The notes: generated by a model not told the origin, from the letters alone. Shown: positions 1 through 9,446, counted from the first letter of the stretch. The stretch: 64,000 nt of DNA from Magnetococcus marinus MC-1 (GCF_000014865.1 NC_008576.1:2075501-2139500); one strand, 5' to 3'. Made by a program: numbers and translations.

Positions 1-197
1 CTGGTGGTAGGGCGCCTCATTTGATGAAAACGTGTCCGGTAGGTGGCGGTTGTGTCACATTTACTGGACATGTCCAATTAATACGAAGTGTCTTCCTTCT
101 CGTTACCTGTTTGTAACCAAACGCCCATACATGAGTAATGTCGCACCGCTACCGTATCTCCCAACGCTGCCGTTAAGCTAAAATGAGGATACAAGCG

Positions 198-1190
198 ATG
201 CATAAGATGGAGAATCCGTTTGGTGACGGGCACTGCCTGATTGCTAATGATTTAAACAAAATTGACCAACTTTTGCGCCAGGATGGCGTGGCCGCCTGTC
301 CCGCAGATCGAACCCATAAAGCGCGGAGTAGCGATGCGAAACGCTTTGTCCAATGGTGCCAGCAGCAAGGGGTTAAGGCTCTGCCAGCTAGCCCAGAGAC
401 CGTGACAGGCTACATTGAAGCGATGATCCAGGATAAAGCCCTGGCCACTGTGCGCCGCTATGTTTCGAGCATCTCAACCCTGCACAGCGCCGTGGAAATG
501 TGTAACCCCGCCCATTCGCCCGAGGTGAGGGAGAGTCTGCGCAAGGCCGCTGACCAGTGTGAACGCCCCAGCAAAGGGACCCGTCCCATTACCCGTGAGA
601 TGGTGCAACGTATGGTGCAGGCCACGCTGGGTTCAACACGGGATCTGCGCGATGTGGCGCTGCTTATGGTGGCTTATGACACCATGCTGCGGCGTACCGA
701 AATGGTGGCCTTGGATGTGGCAAATTTTCACTTTGGACGGGACGGCTTTGCCACCGTTACCTGCCACAGTGAGGATGATTTGGCCCTGCCTACCACCCGC
801 TGTATTGCGCCCGATACGGTGCGGGCTGTCGAAGCATGGATGCGGGCTTCTAACACCTCTACAGGTCCTATGTTCCGTTCCATAGACCGGGCAGGTGTCA
901 TCGGAGATCGCCTGAGTGATCGGGGCTTGGTGCGCGCTTTTAAACGCTTGGCGCGCCAAGCAGGGCTGGACCCTGAAGGAATCTCCGGTCTCTCCTGCCG
1001 GGTGGGCGCCGCTGGCGATATGATGAAAGAGGGCTTTCGTCTTAAAGAGGTCATGCAGGCTGGCGGTTGGCGCTCCCCCGTCATGGTGAGCCGCTACCAC
1101 CAGCAAAAACGCGCTTTGGCGGATAATGAAGATTTGGCCGAATCCCCCTTAACCCGGGTGATGCTCCACAAGCCCGGTAAGCGGGCTTAA
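198..1190 (+). CDS. Tyrosine recombinase / phage-type integrase
   Basis: A 330-residue protein with a SAM-like N-terminal DNA-binding half (about residues 40-115) and a C-terminal catalytic half. The first catalytic Arg is in 'MLRRTE', the late Trp is in 'GGWRS' and the nucleophile Tyr is in 'MVSRY'. The usual HxxR box reads 'GLSCRVG', so the first His is replaced by Leu. The family cuts and rejoins DNA through a 3'-phosphotyrosine link. I chose ATG 198 because AGGA lies 8 bases upstream; ATG 183 has no such site. It lies alone, 11 kb from the phage genes, so a link to them is not shown. The altered box may reduce activity. Confidence 0.85.
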   Translation: MHKMENPFGDGHCLIANDLNKIDQLLRQDGVAACPADRTHKARSSDAKRFVQWCQQQGVKALPASPETVTGYIEAMIQDKALATVRRYVSSISTLHSAVEMCNPAHSPEVRESLRKAADQCERPSKGTRPITREMVQRMVQATLGSTRDLRDVALLMVAYDTMLRRTEMVALDVANFHFGRDGFATVTCHSEDDLALPTTRCIAPDTVRAVEAWMRASNTSTGPMFRSIDRAGVIGDRLSDRGLVRAFKRLARQAGLDPEGISGLSCRVGAAGDMMKEGFRLKEVMQAGGWRSPVMVSRYHQQKRALADNEDLAESPLTRVMLHKPGKRA

Positions 1191-1225
1191 ACCTGCCGGA
1201 TAAGGTGATGGGGCTGGTTGATGAT

Positions 1226-1265
1226 AAAAAAAGGGGGCAAGCTTAGGCGTTGCCCCCTTTTTTTT
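1226..1265. terminator. Bidirectional intrinsic terminator
   Basis: A perfect 15-bp stem (1226-1240 with 1250-1264) is built on a G5CAA/TTGC5 core with A and T runs at its outer ends. It works on either strand and separates the integrase from the convergent FGE-sulfatase gene. Confidence 0.9.
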
Positions 1266-1288
1266 GAGTATTACCGAGGATAATGGGG

Positions 1289-2833
1289 TTACTGTTCGCC
1301 CTCTTGCGGGATAAAGCGGGCAAAACGAACGCCCACACCGCCGCTGTTTTGCAGTTCAAGGGAATCTACCTTGGCAGGATTGCGGCGGGCGCAGCGACAC
1401 GCTTTGGCATTGCTGCGAAAACTACCGCCTCGGCGCACATGGACCGCCTCTCTTGAGCTGCTGGTGGGGCCAATGGGGTTGGTGGCCGCGACCGAGCTAT
1501 AGAGGGCGTAGTTGTCAGAAACCCACTCCCACACCAAGCCTAACATATCGTGAAACCCCCATGGATTGGGCTGTTTGGCCCCCACCGGTTGTACCTCGTT
1601 GCCTGAGTTGGTGACCATCCAGGCATAATCTTCCAACTGCTGGCTTTTACTCTTTGGGTCAAAAAAGTAGCGCCATTGGGAGCCGGCGCGACAGGCATAT
1701 TCCCACTCGGCTTCCGTCGGAATACGCAGGCGAGATGAACCCCCGCCTAGCATGACTAGTTTATCCATAAAAGCCTGTAACTCTTCATATAAAATAGTAT
1801 CAGCCGGTAGCTGAGGCGGTTTCTCTTTATCCCCTGGTGAAGGGGGGGTGCCACCCATGCGCGGACCGCCCTCCATGACCATCTGCCACTGAGGTAGGGT
1901 CAACGGAAATTTGCTGAGCCAGTAGCCATCCAGGGTAACCTGATGGGTGGGCCCCTCATCTTTTTGCCGCCCCGGTTCACTATCTGGACTGCCCATGATA
2001 AAAGTGCCGCCCTGCACCCAGATAAACTCCATACCCGTAACAGGCTCAATCCAGTTTTCTGTTTGCGACCTGGGTCTGGCTGGCTGTGCCGGTAAGGGGG
2101 TAGATGCACTGTCATGGTCGTCACTGGGCATGCCAAAAATGGGGTCGTCGTCAAAGCTGGGCTCAGGCGGGGGCGGTGGGCTATACTCCTCAAGCACCTG
2201 GTCCAGGTCGGCCCGGGAGATGCCCGTCCAGCCCGCCTTTTTAATCAAGTGGATCATGGCTTGATCCATCTTGGGGTGGGGCGGCTTGGCACAGATCTGC
2301 TCAGCTTTAGAAATTAAACTGCGCAGAGCATCAAGCTTTTTGTTGGTCTGGCTTTGACGGTTTTTATTGATTTTTTGCGCCGCCGCCCCGGTGGCCTGGG
2401 CATCCCGCTGATAAACCCCCAATAAGAGGTTCATGGCATCGGCCATGGTTTCTGGTCTAAGTTCAAAGGCTTTAAACGGTACCGGTTCGTCCCCTGGCTC
2501 GGATTGATAGAAGCAGCGCCACACACGGCCATCGGTCAAAAGATGGAAAGGGGCTTCGGCAGAGAGCGAGGGGCGCACGTTTTTATCCACCGAGCCGATA
2601 GGGTGGACTTCAATAGAACAGGCCAGCTTATTTTCAATTTTTAATAAAAAACCAGGGAACAGGTTGCCTGCTCCGTCACTCTGAGGTTGAATGCTCTCGA
2701 CCTCCATAGGGTTTTCTATAGCCCAGCCTAAGGTTTTTAACATGGGGCCAACCATGGAAAAATGAACCTGAGCTGGGGTTTGAAAAGCTCGCTTGGCTTG
2801 GAGTTTAAATATGGTGGTTAATAAGTCTCTCAA
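1289..2833 (-). CDS. Restriction-enzyme R N-terminal-like domain fused to FGE-sulfatase domain
   Basis: A 514-residue protein. Residues 1-150 resemble the N-terminal domain shared with type I restriction R subunits (predicted PD-(D/E)xK-like fold). A charged, proline-rich linker follows, with a run of prolines near residue 220. Residues 260-510 form a formylglycine-generating-enzyme/SUMF1 domain: 'GMEFIWVQGGTFIMGS', 'RIPTEAEWEYACRAG', 'GLVWEWVSD', 'RRGGSFRS', ending 'GVRFAR'. Such domains act as oxidoreductases or as plain C-type-lectin-like binding folds. I see no convincing pair of FGE copper-binding cysteines, so a binding or scaffold role is as likely as catalysis. It is convergent with the integrase. 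Function is not known. Confidence 0.75.
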   Translation of the reverse strand: MRDLLTTIFKLQAKRAFQTPAQVHFSMVGPMLKTLGWAIENPMEVESIQPQSDGAGNLFPGFLLKIENKLACSIEVHPIGSVDKNVRPSLSAEAPFHLLTDGRVWRCFYQSEPGDEPVPFKAFELRPETMADAMNLLLGVYQRDAQATGAAAQKINKNRQSQTNKKLDALRSLISKAEQICAKPPHPKMDQAMIHLIKKAGWTGISRADLDQVLEEYSPPPPPEPSFDDDPIFGMPSDDHDSASTPLPAQPARPRSQTENWIEPVTGMEFIWVQGGTFIMGSPDSEPGRQKDEGPTHQVTLDGYWLSKFPLTLPQWQMVMEGGPRMGGTPPSPGDKEKPPQLPADTILYEELQAFMDKLVMLGGGSSRLRIPTEAEWEYACRAGSQWRYFFDPKSKSQQLEDYAWMVTNSGNEVQPVGAKQPNPWGFHDMLGLVWEWVSDNYALYSSVAATNPIGPTSSSREAVHVRRGGSFRSNAKACRCARRNPAKVDSLELQNSGGVGVRFARFIPQEGEQ

Positions 2834-3027
2834 TGTCTCTTTCCATCTCTATTATGTAGGATCCTGTTTTGCCATTCTCCTGCAAACAGCCTACCATAAC
2901 CTAGGGGCAAGGGGCAGCGATAGAAGTTAAAAAAATGGTTTGGTTCGGTTCGTTGAATCGGGTACCAAGAGTGAAGCGGATAAATCTCGGCAGGGCTTGT
3001 CGTCTTTTGCCGGCGAAGGAGCGGTTT

Positions 3028-3699
3028 ATGAGCGATCAACAGGCGGGTGCCAAGCGGGGCATCTTTAATATCGAAGTGGCGCGTGGCAAAACCTTTGCCC
3101 AAGAAAAAGGATTGGTGGAAGAGGCCGAAGAGGATGGGCGCAGCCCAGAAGAAGATTGGGCCATTAATGTGAATGCCGTAACCCAACTCTCCCGCGCGGG
3201 TCAGTGGGAGCGGGTGTTTGATACCCTGGTCTATCTCTCCACCCGTGAAAGTAACCCTAAGGTCCATGCGGCCATGGGACAGCGTATCTGGGTGGCCCTT
3301 AAAGCGGAAATTCCTATATTGGATGTCACAACCTCACTGTCAGCTCTGCAAACCATGCTGGGTGAGCGGCACCTATTGGCTGGGCCATTGGCTTCGTTAG
3401 CCAACCTCATGTGTCAACATCGTGGTTTGGATGATCCAGAACATGCGCTGGCGGTGAGTCAGGTGCAGCAAATGTTTGAATTGGCCGCCAAAGAAGGAGC
3501 CGGAATCGACAATGATGAAGGGTTTCAAAATTGGGTGGCCGAACATAAATTGGACCAGCCTGATCATTTTATCCCCTTTATCATGGAGATGATTGAGGCC
3601 ATGGTGGGGCAAGAGTGGTGGTTTAGTCGGGAGGCGCTGCAAGCTGACCTGGACCACTATCAGGCGCAAAAAGAGGCTCAGCAGGCGATCTCTTCTTAG
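3028..3699 (+). CDS. Conserved hypothetical protein
   Basis: A 223-residue soluble, acidic, mostly helical protein that I do not recognise. ATG 3028 is preferred over ATG 2935 because GAAGGA lies 8 bases ahead of it, and the longer version adds a basic, poorly conserved-looking tail. There is no signal peptide and no membrane segment. Its ends carry acidic runs ('EEAEEDGRSPEED'), and the middle looks like helical repeats. It is divergent from the FGE fusion gene. Confidence 0.7.
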   Translation: MSDQQAGAKRGIFNIEVARGKTFAQEKGLVEEAEEDGRSPEEDWAINVNAVTQLSRAGQWERVFDTLVYLSTRESNPKVHAAMGQRIWVALKAEIPILDVTTSLSALQTMLGERHLLAGPLASLANLMCQHRGLDDPEHALAVSQVQQMFELAAKEGAGIDNDEGFQNWVAEHKLDQPDHFIPFIMEMIEAMVGQEWWFSREALQADLDHYQAQKEAQQAISS

Positions 3700-3759
3700 C
3701 TCTGCGCACGGCAAGCGGGGATAGAGGCGTAGGCTGTGCCTGCGCCTCTATCCGCTCTA

Positions 3760-4023
3760 TTAGCCTGGATGGGATGCCCACTGCTTGCAGTAAAGCTTGT
3801 ACTCATTAACGGCCATATCGACGATAAAGCGTACCCGGTCAGGATTTTCAGGATCAGCATAACGATACCACGCTTTGCTGCCCTCTCGTCCAGAAGGTAG
3901 TGTGTAGCTGAGCCCCGATTCAATGTGACGGGTTACTTTTTCCGCTAAAAACCGAATGCCGACTTCCACGTGTCGGCTTTGGGTCGTAAGCCATTCACTA
4001 AAAGTTAAGAGACGTTTTCCCAT
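3760..4023 (-). CDS. Hypothetical small protein
   Basis: An 87-residue soluble protein with many aromatic and charged residues ('SKAWYRYADPENPDRVRF'). The start is supported by AGGGG about 9 bases upstream on the minus strand. It contains no family motif I recognise. It stands alone between the gene ending at 3699 and prfC, which is divergent. Confidence 0.6.
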   Translation of the reverse strand: MGKRLLTFSEWLTTQSRHVEVGIRFLAEKVTRHIESGLSYTLPSGREGSKAWYRYADPENPDRVRFIVDMAVNEYKLYCKQWASHPG

Positions 4024-4251
4024 GGTTGTTTTCCCCTGTTAAAGTACGCCGTGTGGCGGACCCTCGCTGCCTATTTTGAGTAAAATATTTGAAAAAACCT
4101 GCCGCTAAAATTTATGCAAAGAGCAGGCCATTGTATGTATGAACACGGGTGTGTGCAGGTTTTTTACGCAACGCCGGGTGGATGATTGTGCTTGGAGCGT
4201 ACAATGACTATGCTTAGCGCCAATCGATCCATTGCCTGAAGGAGTTGTAAC

Positions 4252-5853
4252 GTGTCCCATGCCCCAGGAGCGCTGGCAGAAATCATCAACAAACGGCGCA
4301 CCTTCGCCATTATTTCACACCCTGACGCGGGAAAAACCACGCTGACGGAAAAATTGCTGCTGTTTGGCGGTGCGATCCAACTGGCCGGTGCGGTGAAAGC
4401 CCGTGGGGAACAGCGCCGGGCAACATCCGACTGGATGGCCGTGGAAAAAGAGCGGGGTATCTCGGTCACAGCCTCGGTGATGACCTTTGAGTATGGCCAA
4501 CATACCTTTAACCTGCTGGATACCCCAGGCCACGCCGATTTTAGTGAAGATACCTACCGTACCCTCACGGCGGTGGATTCGGCGGTGATGGTGCTGGATG
4601 CCGCAAAAGGGATCGAGACCCAAACCCGTAAATTGTTTGAAGTGTGCCGTCTGCGGGATATTCCCATTACCACCTTTATCAATAAATTGGACCGTGAGGG
4701 ACAAGATCCCTTTGCGCTGCTGGATGAGGTGGAGCAAAGTCTGGCCCTGGAGGTCACACCAGCCAGTTGGCCAATTGGCATGGGGCGAAGTTTTCTCGGT
4801 TGCTACGACCTGTTTAACGACCAATTGCTGTTCATGGAAAAAAGCCGCGATAAAGTTACCAGTTCTGTGCAGTGCCACGGCTTAGATGACCCCAAAATTG
4901 ATGAACTGCTGCCCGCGGATCTCGCTGAAAAATTGCGTGAAGATGTGGCCATGGCCCGTGAACTCTGCCCGCCTTTTGATCTGAAAGCCTATCGAGAAGG
5001 GACCTTAACCCCAGTCTATTTTGGGAGTGCCATCAATAATTTTGGTGTGCAAGAGTTGCTGGAAGGGATTGCTAAACATGCCCCGCCCCCGCGCGCCCAA
5101 AAAGCTCAAGAGCGGCAAGTGGAGCCAGATGAAGAGAAATTTAGCGGCTTTGTCTTTAAAATCCAGGCTAATATGGACCCTAAACATCGGGATAGAATCG
5201 CCTTTTTCCGCATCTGTTCGGGTAAATTCGAGCGGGGGATGAAAGTCAAACATGTGCGCTCTCAAAAAATCCTAAACCTGCACAACCCTGTGCTGTTTTT
5301 AGCCCAGGATAGGGAACGCGCCGAAGAAGCCTTTGCCGGGGATATTTTGGGAATTCCCAACCATGGCAACCTGCGCATTGGAGATACCTTGTCAGAAGGG
5401 GAATCTCTACACTATACGGGCATCCCCAGTTTTGCCCCAGAGATGCTGCGTAAAGTCAGGCCGGACGATCCGATGAAAGCCAAACATCTTGGCCGTACCT
5501 TGGTACAACTGGGCGAAGAGGGGGCCGCGCGGGTGTTTAAAGCCAACTTGGGTGGGGATTGGATTATCGGTGTGCTGGGGGCGTTGCAATTTGAAGTGCT
5601 GGGGGATCGTATCCGCACAGAATATGCCATACCCGTTCACTATGAATCGACCCAATTGCACACCGCACGCTGGGTGGAGGCCGATGACCACCGTTTGCTT
5701 AAACAGTTTGTTGACCGTCACCAAGTGGATATGGCAGAAGATCATGAAGGCGCGCCAGTCTTTTTGGCACGTAATGCATGGCACTTGAATACCGCCCAGG
5801 AAAACTTTCCCAAAGTGCGGTTTCTACAGACGAAAGAGCAGACCGTCGGTTAG
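4252..5853 (+). CDS. prfC: Peptide chain release factor 3
   Basis: A 533-residue translational GTPase that removes RF1/RF2 from the ribosome after peptide release. Visible GTPase boxes are G1 'HPDAGKTTLTEK', the switch region with 'ERGISV', G3 'DTPGHADFSEDTYRTL' and G4 'NKLD'. They are followed by an EF-Tu-like domain II and the RF3 C-terminal domain ('PVHYESTQLHTARWVE'). Length matches the family (about 530). The start is GTG 4252 with AAGGAG 7 bases upstream. It is a single gene; the 452 bases after it hold the promoter region of the peroxiredoxin. Confidence 0.96.
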   Translation: MSHAPGALAEIINKRRTFAIISHPDAGKTTLTEKLLLFGGAIQLAGAVKARGEQRRATSDWMAVEKERGISVTASVMTFEYGQHTFNLLDTPGHADFSEDTYRTLTAVDSAVMVLDAAKGIETQTRKLFEVCRLRDIPITTFINKLDREGQDPFALLDEVEQSLALEVTPASWPIGMGRSFLGCYDLFNDQLLFMEKSRDKVTSSVQCHGLDDPKIDELLPADLAEKLREDVAMARELCPPFDLKAYREGTLTPVYFGSAINNFGVQELLEGIAKHAPPPRAQKAQERQVEPDEEKFSGFVFKIQANMDPKHRDRIAFFRICSGKFERGMKVKHVRSQKILNLHNPVLFLAQDRERAEEAFAGDILGIPNHGNLRIGDTLSEGESLHYTGIPSFAPEMLRKVRPDDPMKAKHLGRTLVQLGEEGAARVFKANLGGDWIIGVLGALQFEVLGDRIRTEYAIPVHYESTQLHTARWVEADDHRLLKQFVDRHQVDMAEDHEGAPVFLARNAWHLNTAQENFPKVRFLQTKEQTVG

Positions 5854-6107
5854 GAGAGCATCCATCGGGTAAGGGGGCAGCAACTTGGTTCGGGTAGAAT
5901 CACCTGAATTTTGCGGGTTGGCTGTCGTGGATGGGTTGTGTACAGCTCCATCGGCCATATTTTATTGTGGCGCAGATTGGCCCTTGCAGCAGAGTGTGCT
6001 TAAGGTAAGCAGAACTTGGTGATGGCTGGGTAAAGGATGCCTCTATCTGGTTCATTTTATCCGGCGATACTGTGGTGCAAGAGTTTGAAATAAAACACGA
6101 ATAACCT

Positions 6108-6144
6108 ATAGCTGCAAGCTATTGGTTGTATAGTTTCAAGCTAT
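6108..6144 (+). promoter_or_regulatory. OxyR operator (full consensus)
   Basis: The sequence reads ATAG-N7-CTAT-N7-ATAG-N7-CTAT with all 16 core bases exact. The weaker internal T and A positions also match in both halves (CTGCAAG and TTTCAAG). This is the published extended OxyR tetramer site. It lies 162 bases before the peroxiredoxin start, in an otherwise empty 452-base gap, so peroxide induction of that gene through OxyR is the natural inference. No oxyR gene is in the window. Confidence 0.9.
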
Positions 6145-6305
6145 GTAAAAAATTATCTGGAAAGGTGTGATTTATTGTTGACCCGCCAACAATCATGTTT
6201 GTATCTTGTCTGACATCACGGCAATGCCGTGACCCAATTTAGTTGACGTAACCCACCTGGGTTTGCCGTTTTTTTTCGCCAAAAATAAGTATAGGGAGTG
6301 TTCCA

Positions 6306-6902
6306 ATGAGTGTTCTGGTTACCAAGCAGGCCCCCGATTTTAATGCGACTGCCGTGATGGCCGACAATTCGTTTCAAGAAATCTCCATGTCGGACTATAA
6401 AGGTCAGTATGTGGTGTTGTTCTTCTATCCCCTGGACTTTACCTTTGTTTGCCCTTCCGAGCTGATCGCCTTCGACCACCGCTTGGGTGAGTTTGAAAAG
6501 CGTAATGTACAGGTGTTGGGTTGCTCCATCGACTCCCATTTTAGCCACTTGGCTTGGAAAAATACCGAAATCAATAACGGCGGCATCGGTCAGGTTAAAT
6601 ATCCCCTGATTGCGGACCTGAACAAGCAAATCGCCCGTGATTATGACGTGCTCTTTAACGACGCCATTGCATTGCGCGGCTCTTTCTTGATCGACAAAGA
6701 GGGTAAAGTGCGTCACCAAGTGGTGAACGATCTGCCCTTAGGTCGTAATATTGATGAAATGTTGCGCATGATCGACGCCCTGCAATTCACTGAAGCCCAT
6801 GGCGAAGTGTGTCCCGCTGGCTGGAAATCTGGCGATGCTGGTATGCAAGGCTCCACCGAAGGGGTGGCTAAGTATCTTGCCGCCAACGCTGATAAGCTGT
6901 AA
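6306..6902 (+). CDS. Typical 2-Cys peroxiredoxin (AhpC/Prx1 type)
   Basis: A 198-residue thiol peroxidase that reduces H2O2 and organic hydroperoxides in the cytoplasm. The peroxidatic Cys is in 'DFTFVCPSE' (PxxxTxxC motif) and the resolving Cys is in 'GEVCPAGW' near the C-terminus. This layout and the length are those of typical 2-Cys enzymes. ATG 6306 has AGGGAG 8 bases upstream. The gene stands alone behind an exact OxyR site and is closed by a strong terminator. No ahpF or dedicated thioredoxin partner is adjacent. Confidence 0.95.
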   Translation: MSVLVTKQAPDFNATAVMADNSFQEISMSDYKGQYVVLFFYPLDFTFVCPSELIAFDHRLGEFEKRNVQVLGCSIDSHFSHLAWKNTEINNGGIGQVKYPLIADLNKQIARDYDVLFNDAIALRGSFLIDKEGKVRHQVVNDLPLGRNIDEMLRMIDALQFTEAHGEVCPAGWKSGDAGMQGSTEGVAKYLAANADKL

Positions 6903-6930
6903 TTCTGTAATATTTACAGATAGATGATAA

Positions 6931-6964
6931 AAAGAGCCACCCCTCATAGGGGGTGGCTCTTTGC
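6931..6964 (+). terminator. Intrinsic terminator after peroxiredoxin
   Basis: The stem AAAGAGCCACCCC / GGGGTGGCTCTTT has a short TCATA loop, and T-rich sequence follows. It lies 29 bases after the stop codon. Confidence 0.9.
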
Positions 6965-7191
6965 TGTTATAGGCGGCTGCTAGGTAAACAGGCTGTCGCT
7001 AAAAGAGAGCCTATCACCCGCTTGATGTGGGCGTTAAAATAAACCATATCAAGAATAGCCTGAGCAGGATAAAATGGACCAAGGGTGAACAGGGATTCCT
7101 GCTTACATCAATTTGTAATATTTGCTAAACTAAACCCACAGGCATAGGGTTCTAGCGTGCGTGGGAGAGTCAACTAATGAGGCGATAAGCC

Positions 7192-7782
7192 ATGTCAAAA
7201 CAGTTGCATTTGGATGAAGACTTCTTTCTCTTTCATGAGGGTCAGCCTGTTACTAAACTGGAGATATGGTACCAGTGGGAACGTGATGATAGGGCGACTG
7301 CTCGTATGGTGGATATGGACCTCTCGGCGGTTATGCTGGGGGTTGATGAACGCATGCTGCTGGATGAGCAGATGGTATTTTACAATAATACGCAATCCCC
7401 CTGTGGTTCCATTACTCACATGGGCGACCAACAAGCCCTTGAAAACCGCAGCGCCGAAGAGCGGTTAAAAATTAATTTGGCCACCGTGCCCGAAGATATT
7501 GTACAAATCGTCATTTCAGCCACCATTCCCCAAGAGGATATTCCCGCCATCCATTTGGGTATGCTGCGACGCGCCCACTATGGCTTGGTCGTTGCGGGTG
7601 CGTCGTCTGTGGAACTCGCGCACCGCGAATTTCATCCCGGTGGAGAAGGGGAGTTTGGATGGTTGTTGGGGCTCTTCTACCGCAATGATCAAGCGTGGGT
7701 GTTTCGCGCCGTGCGGGAGGCTTTGCCCGATGGTATGGGCACCTTGCAAGACCATTTTACCCCCTTCCATGGGGATTATTGA
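7192..7782 (+). CDS. TerD-family protein
   Basis: A 196-residue protein of the TerD/CABP1 family, linked in other bacteria to tellurite resistance and general stress and able to bind calcium. The family signature is clear: 'DMDLSAVMLGVDERMLLDEQ', 'FYNN...SPCGSITHMGD', then the second half with 'FHPGGEGEFGWLLGLFYR'. There is no signal peptide. Other ter genes (terB, terC, terZ) are not adjacent, so this is an orphan copy. The hydroxyacid dehydrogenase follows 29 bases later, so the two may be co-transcribed. Confidence 0.85.
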   Translation: MSKQLHLDEDFFLFHEGQPVTKLEIWYQWERDDRATARMVDMDLSAVMLGVDERMLLDEQMVFYNNTQSPCGSITHMGDQQALENRSAEERLKINLATVPEDIVQIVISATIPQEDIPAIHLGMLRRAHYGLVVAGASSVELAHREFHPGGEGEFGWLLGLFYRNDQAWVFRAVREALPDGMGTLQDHFTPFHGDY

Positions 7783-7811
7783 GAGGCTGTTTTTGATTTG
7801 GAGTCAAACGC

Positions 7812-8666
7812 ATGAAAATAGGCGTCATTGGGTTGGGTGCGATGGGGTGGGGCATGGCCATGAATCTGCACCGGGCCAACCTGTTGGAAGCTGTCTGGAA
7901 CCGTACCATCAGCCGTGCCCATGCCTTTGAAGCCCAATCTGGTGTGGTGGTGGCAAGTGACCCCGCAACTTTGGCGGCCCGTTGTGAGGTGATCCTGACA
8001 TGCGTTTCGGAGGATAAAGATCTGTTTGAGGTGGTGGATAAGCTGTTGGCCGGTCTCGCCCCCGGTAAAGTGGTGATGGATTGTTCCACCGTTGACCCGC
8101 AAACGGCGGTCTGCTGTGCAGAGCGCCTAGCGAACAAGCAGGTGGCGTTTTTGGATGCTCCCGTCACCGGTGGGGTGGAAGGGGCGCAAAAGGGTACCCT
8201 TTCCATGATGATCGGTGGGGATGCTCGCGTGCTGGAGCGCATAATGCCCCTGCTCAAGCCCATCACCGCCCATGTCACCCATATGGGGCCTGTGGGCAGT
8301 GGGCAAAAGGCCAAAGCGGTCAACCAAGTGATGGTGGCAGGCATCAACCAAGCGGTGACACAAGCCCTGGCGTTGGGGCAATCGCTCGATTTACCCCTCA
8401 CCAAATTGATAGGTGCGATCGCTGGTGGGGCTGCGGGCAACTGGTTCTTGGACCATAGAGGATTATCTATGGTGGAGAACCAATTTACCGCAGGTTTTAA
8501 AGTAGCCCACCATTTAAAAGATCTTAGAATTTGCCGCGCCCTCACAACCGAGGCAGGCCTTGAGGATACTTTTCTTGAAGCCACGACAGCGGGCTATGAG
8601 ACGTTGATCGAAGAGGGGTTTGGGGGGGAAGACATCTCCGCCCTCTACCGAACCAAATTAAAATAG
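7812..8666 (+). CDS. NAD(P)-dependent beta-hydroxyacid dehydrogenase
   Basis: A 284-residue member of the 3-hydroxyisobutyrate / tartronate-semialdehyde reductase family. The Rossmann motif 'GVIGLGAMGWGMA' is at residue 3, the substrate motif 'DAPVTGGVEGAQKG' near residue 118, and the catalytic Lys in 'KAVNQVMVAG' near residue 170. The family interconverts short beta-hydroxyacids and semialdehydes. The exact substrate (glyoxylate/succinic semialdehyde, tartronate semialdehyde, hydroxyisobutyrate) cannot be read from sequence. ATG 7812 has a weak GGAG upstream. Confidence 0.88.
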   Translation: MKIGVIGLGAMGWGMAMNLHRANLLEAVWNRTISRAHAFEAQSGVVVASDPATLAARCEVILTCVSEDKDLFEVVDKLLAGLAPGKVVMDCSTVDPQTAVCCAERLANKQVAFLDAPVTGGVEGAQKGTLSMMIGGDARVLERIMPLLKPITAHVTHMGPVGSGQKAKAVNQVMVAGINQAVTQALALGQSLDLPLTKLIGAIAGGAAGNWFLDHRGLSMVENQFTAGFKVAHHLKDLRICRALTTEAGLEDTFLEATTAGYETLIEEGFGGEDISALYRTKLK

Positions 8667-8732
8667 GCGCACTTCCTGCACAGCACTCTAAGAGCTCTTT
8701 GGGTGATCTCTACGGAATGCAAGGATGCAATC

Positions 8733-9446
8733 ATGCTGCGCACTTTATGGCTATTTTTACTGTTTTCCCTCTGTTTTATGGCGCAAGCGCAGGCAGATAG
8801 CCTGCCACAGCAACTGCAAAAAAAGCTATTGATGCACGCTGATTTGGCGTTTTTTCCCTTTGAAATCCAGAAAATTAAAGGGCGCCAGGTTGAAGTCGCT
8901 GTGCTGAGCCGCGACCGCTGGGGTGCAGTGCTGGGGCTTGCCCAGAATCAGCCACGGGGAGTGAACGACGCTTATGCCCAACAGCGGCACCTGCTGGCTG
9001 ATGCGATCCGACACGAGCACGGAGATGGCAGCCAAGTGCTATTCCGCCCCTTAAAAGAGGCGCAAAACGCCAGTGCTTTTATGCGTCGTTACCAAAGTAG
9101 GCGCAGTAACAGCGGTGGCAGCGCAACCTTGCAGTCCATTTTTCTGCACACCGATCCTCGTATTCTTGCCGCCCTACCCATAACGGTGCAGATGCAGGGA
9201 AAGTCCGTTATCGTGACGGTGCTTAACCCTGATCGTGCACCAAATAGCGAACTGGCCCATAAAATATTAGATCAAAAGCATTATCAACGTGCCTTGGTGC
9301 AGTTGCCAGGTATCTCTGCGGTAGAAGTGCAGGTAGGCAGCCAAAGCTATGTGACCCACTTTAAAGCCATGCTTGGGCAGCTTCGCAAGAACCAAGGTTT
9401 GCAAAGCGTGGAGCAAAAACTTCGAGATATTCTATTGCAAAGTTAG
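8733..9446 (+). CDS. Secreted hypothetical protein
   Basis: A 237-residue protein with a clear Sec signal peptide: 'MLRTLWLFLLFSLCFMAQAQA' followed by Asp-Ser, cleavage likely after AQA. ATG 8733 is preferred because AAGGAT lies 7 bases upstream and it places the hydrophobic stretch at the N-terminus. The upstream GTG 8703 would add ten polar residues. The mature part is mixed alpha/beta with no Cys pairs and no family I recognise. It probably acts in the periplasm. Confidence 0.7.
   Translation: MLRTLWLFLLFSLCFMAQAQADSLPQQLQKKLLMHADLAFFPFEIQKIKGRQVEVAVLSRDRWGAVLGLAQNQPRGVNDAYAQQRHLLADAIRHEHGDGSQVLFRPLKEAQNASAFMRRYQSRRSNSGGSATLQSIFLHTDPRILAALPITVQMQGKSVIVTVLNPDRAPNSELAHKILDQKHYQRALVQLPGISAVEVQVGSQSYVTHFKAMLGQLRKNQGLQSVEQKLRDILLQS

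Noticed and set aside
1289-1500. Diversity-generating-retroelement variable region at the end of the FGE domain
   Set aside because: No reverse transcriptase or template repeat is in the window, and the end has few AAY codons.
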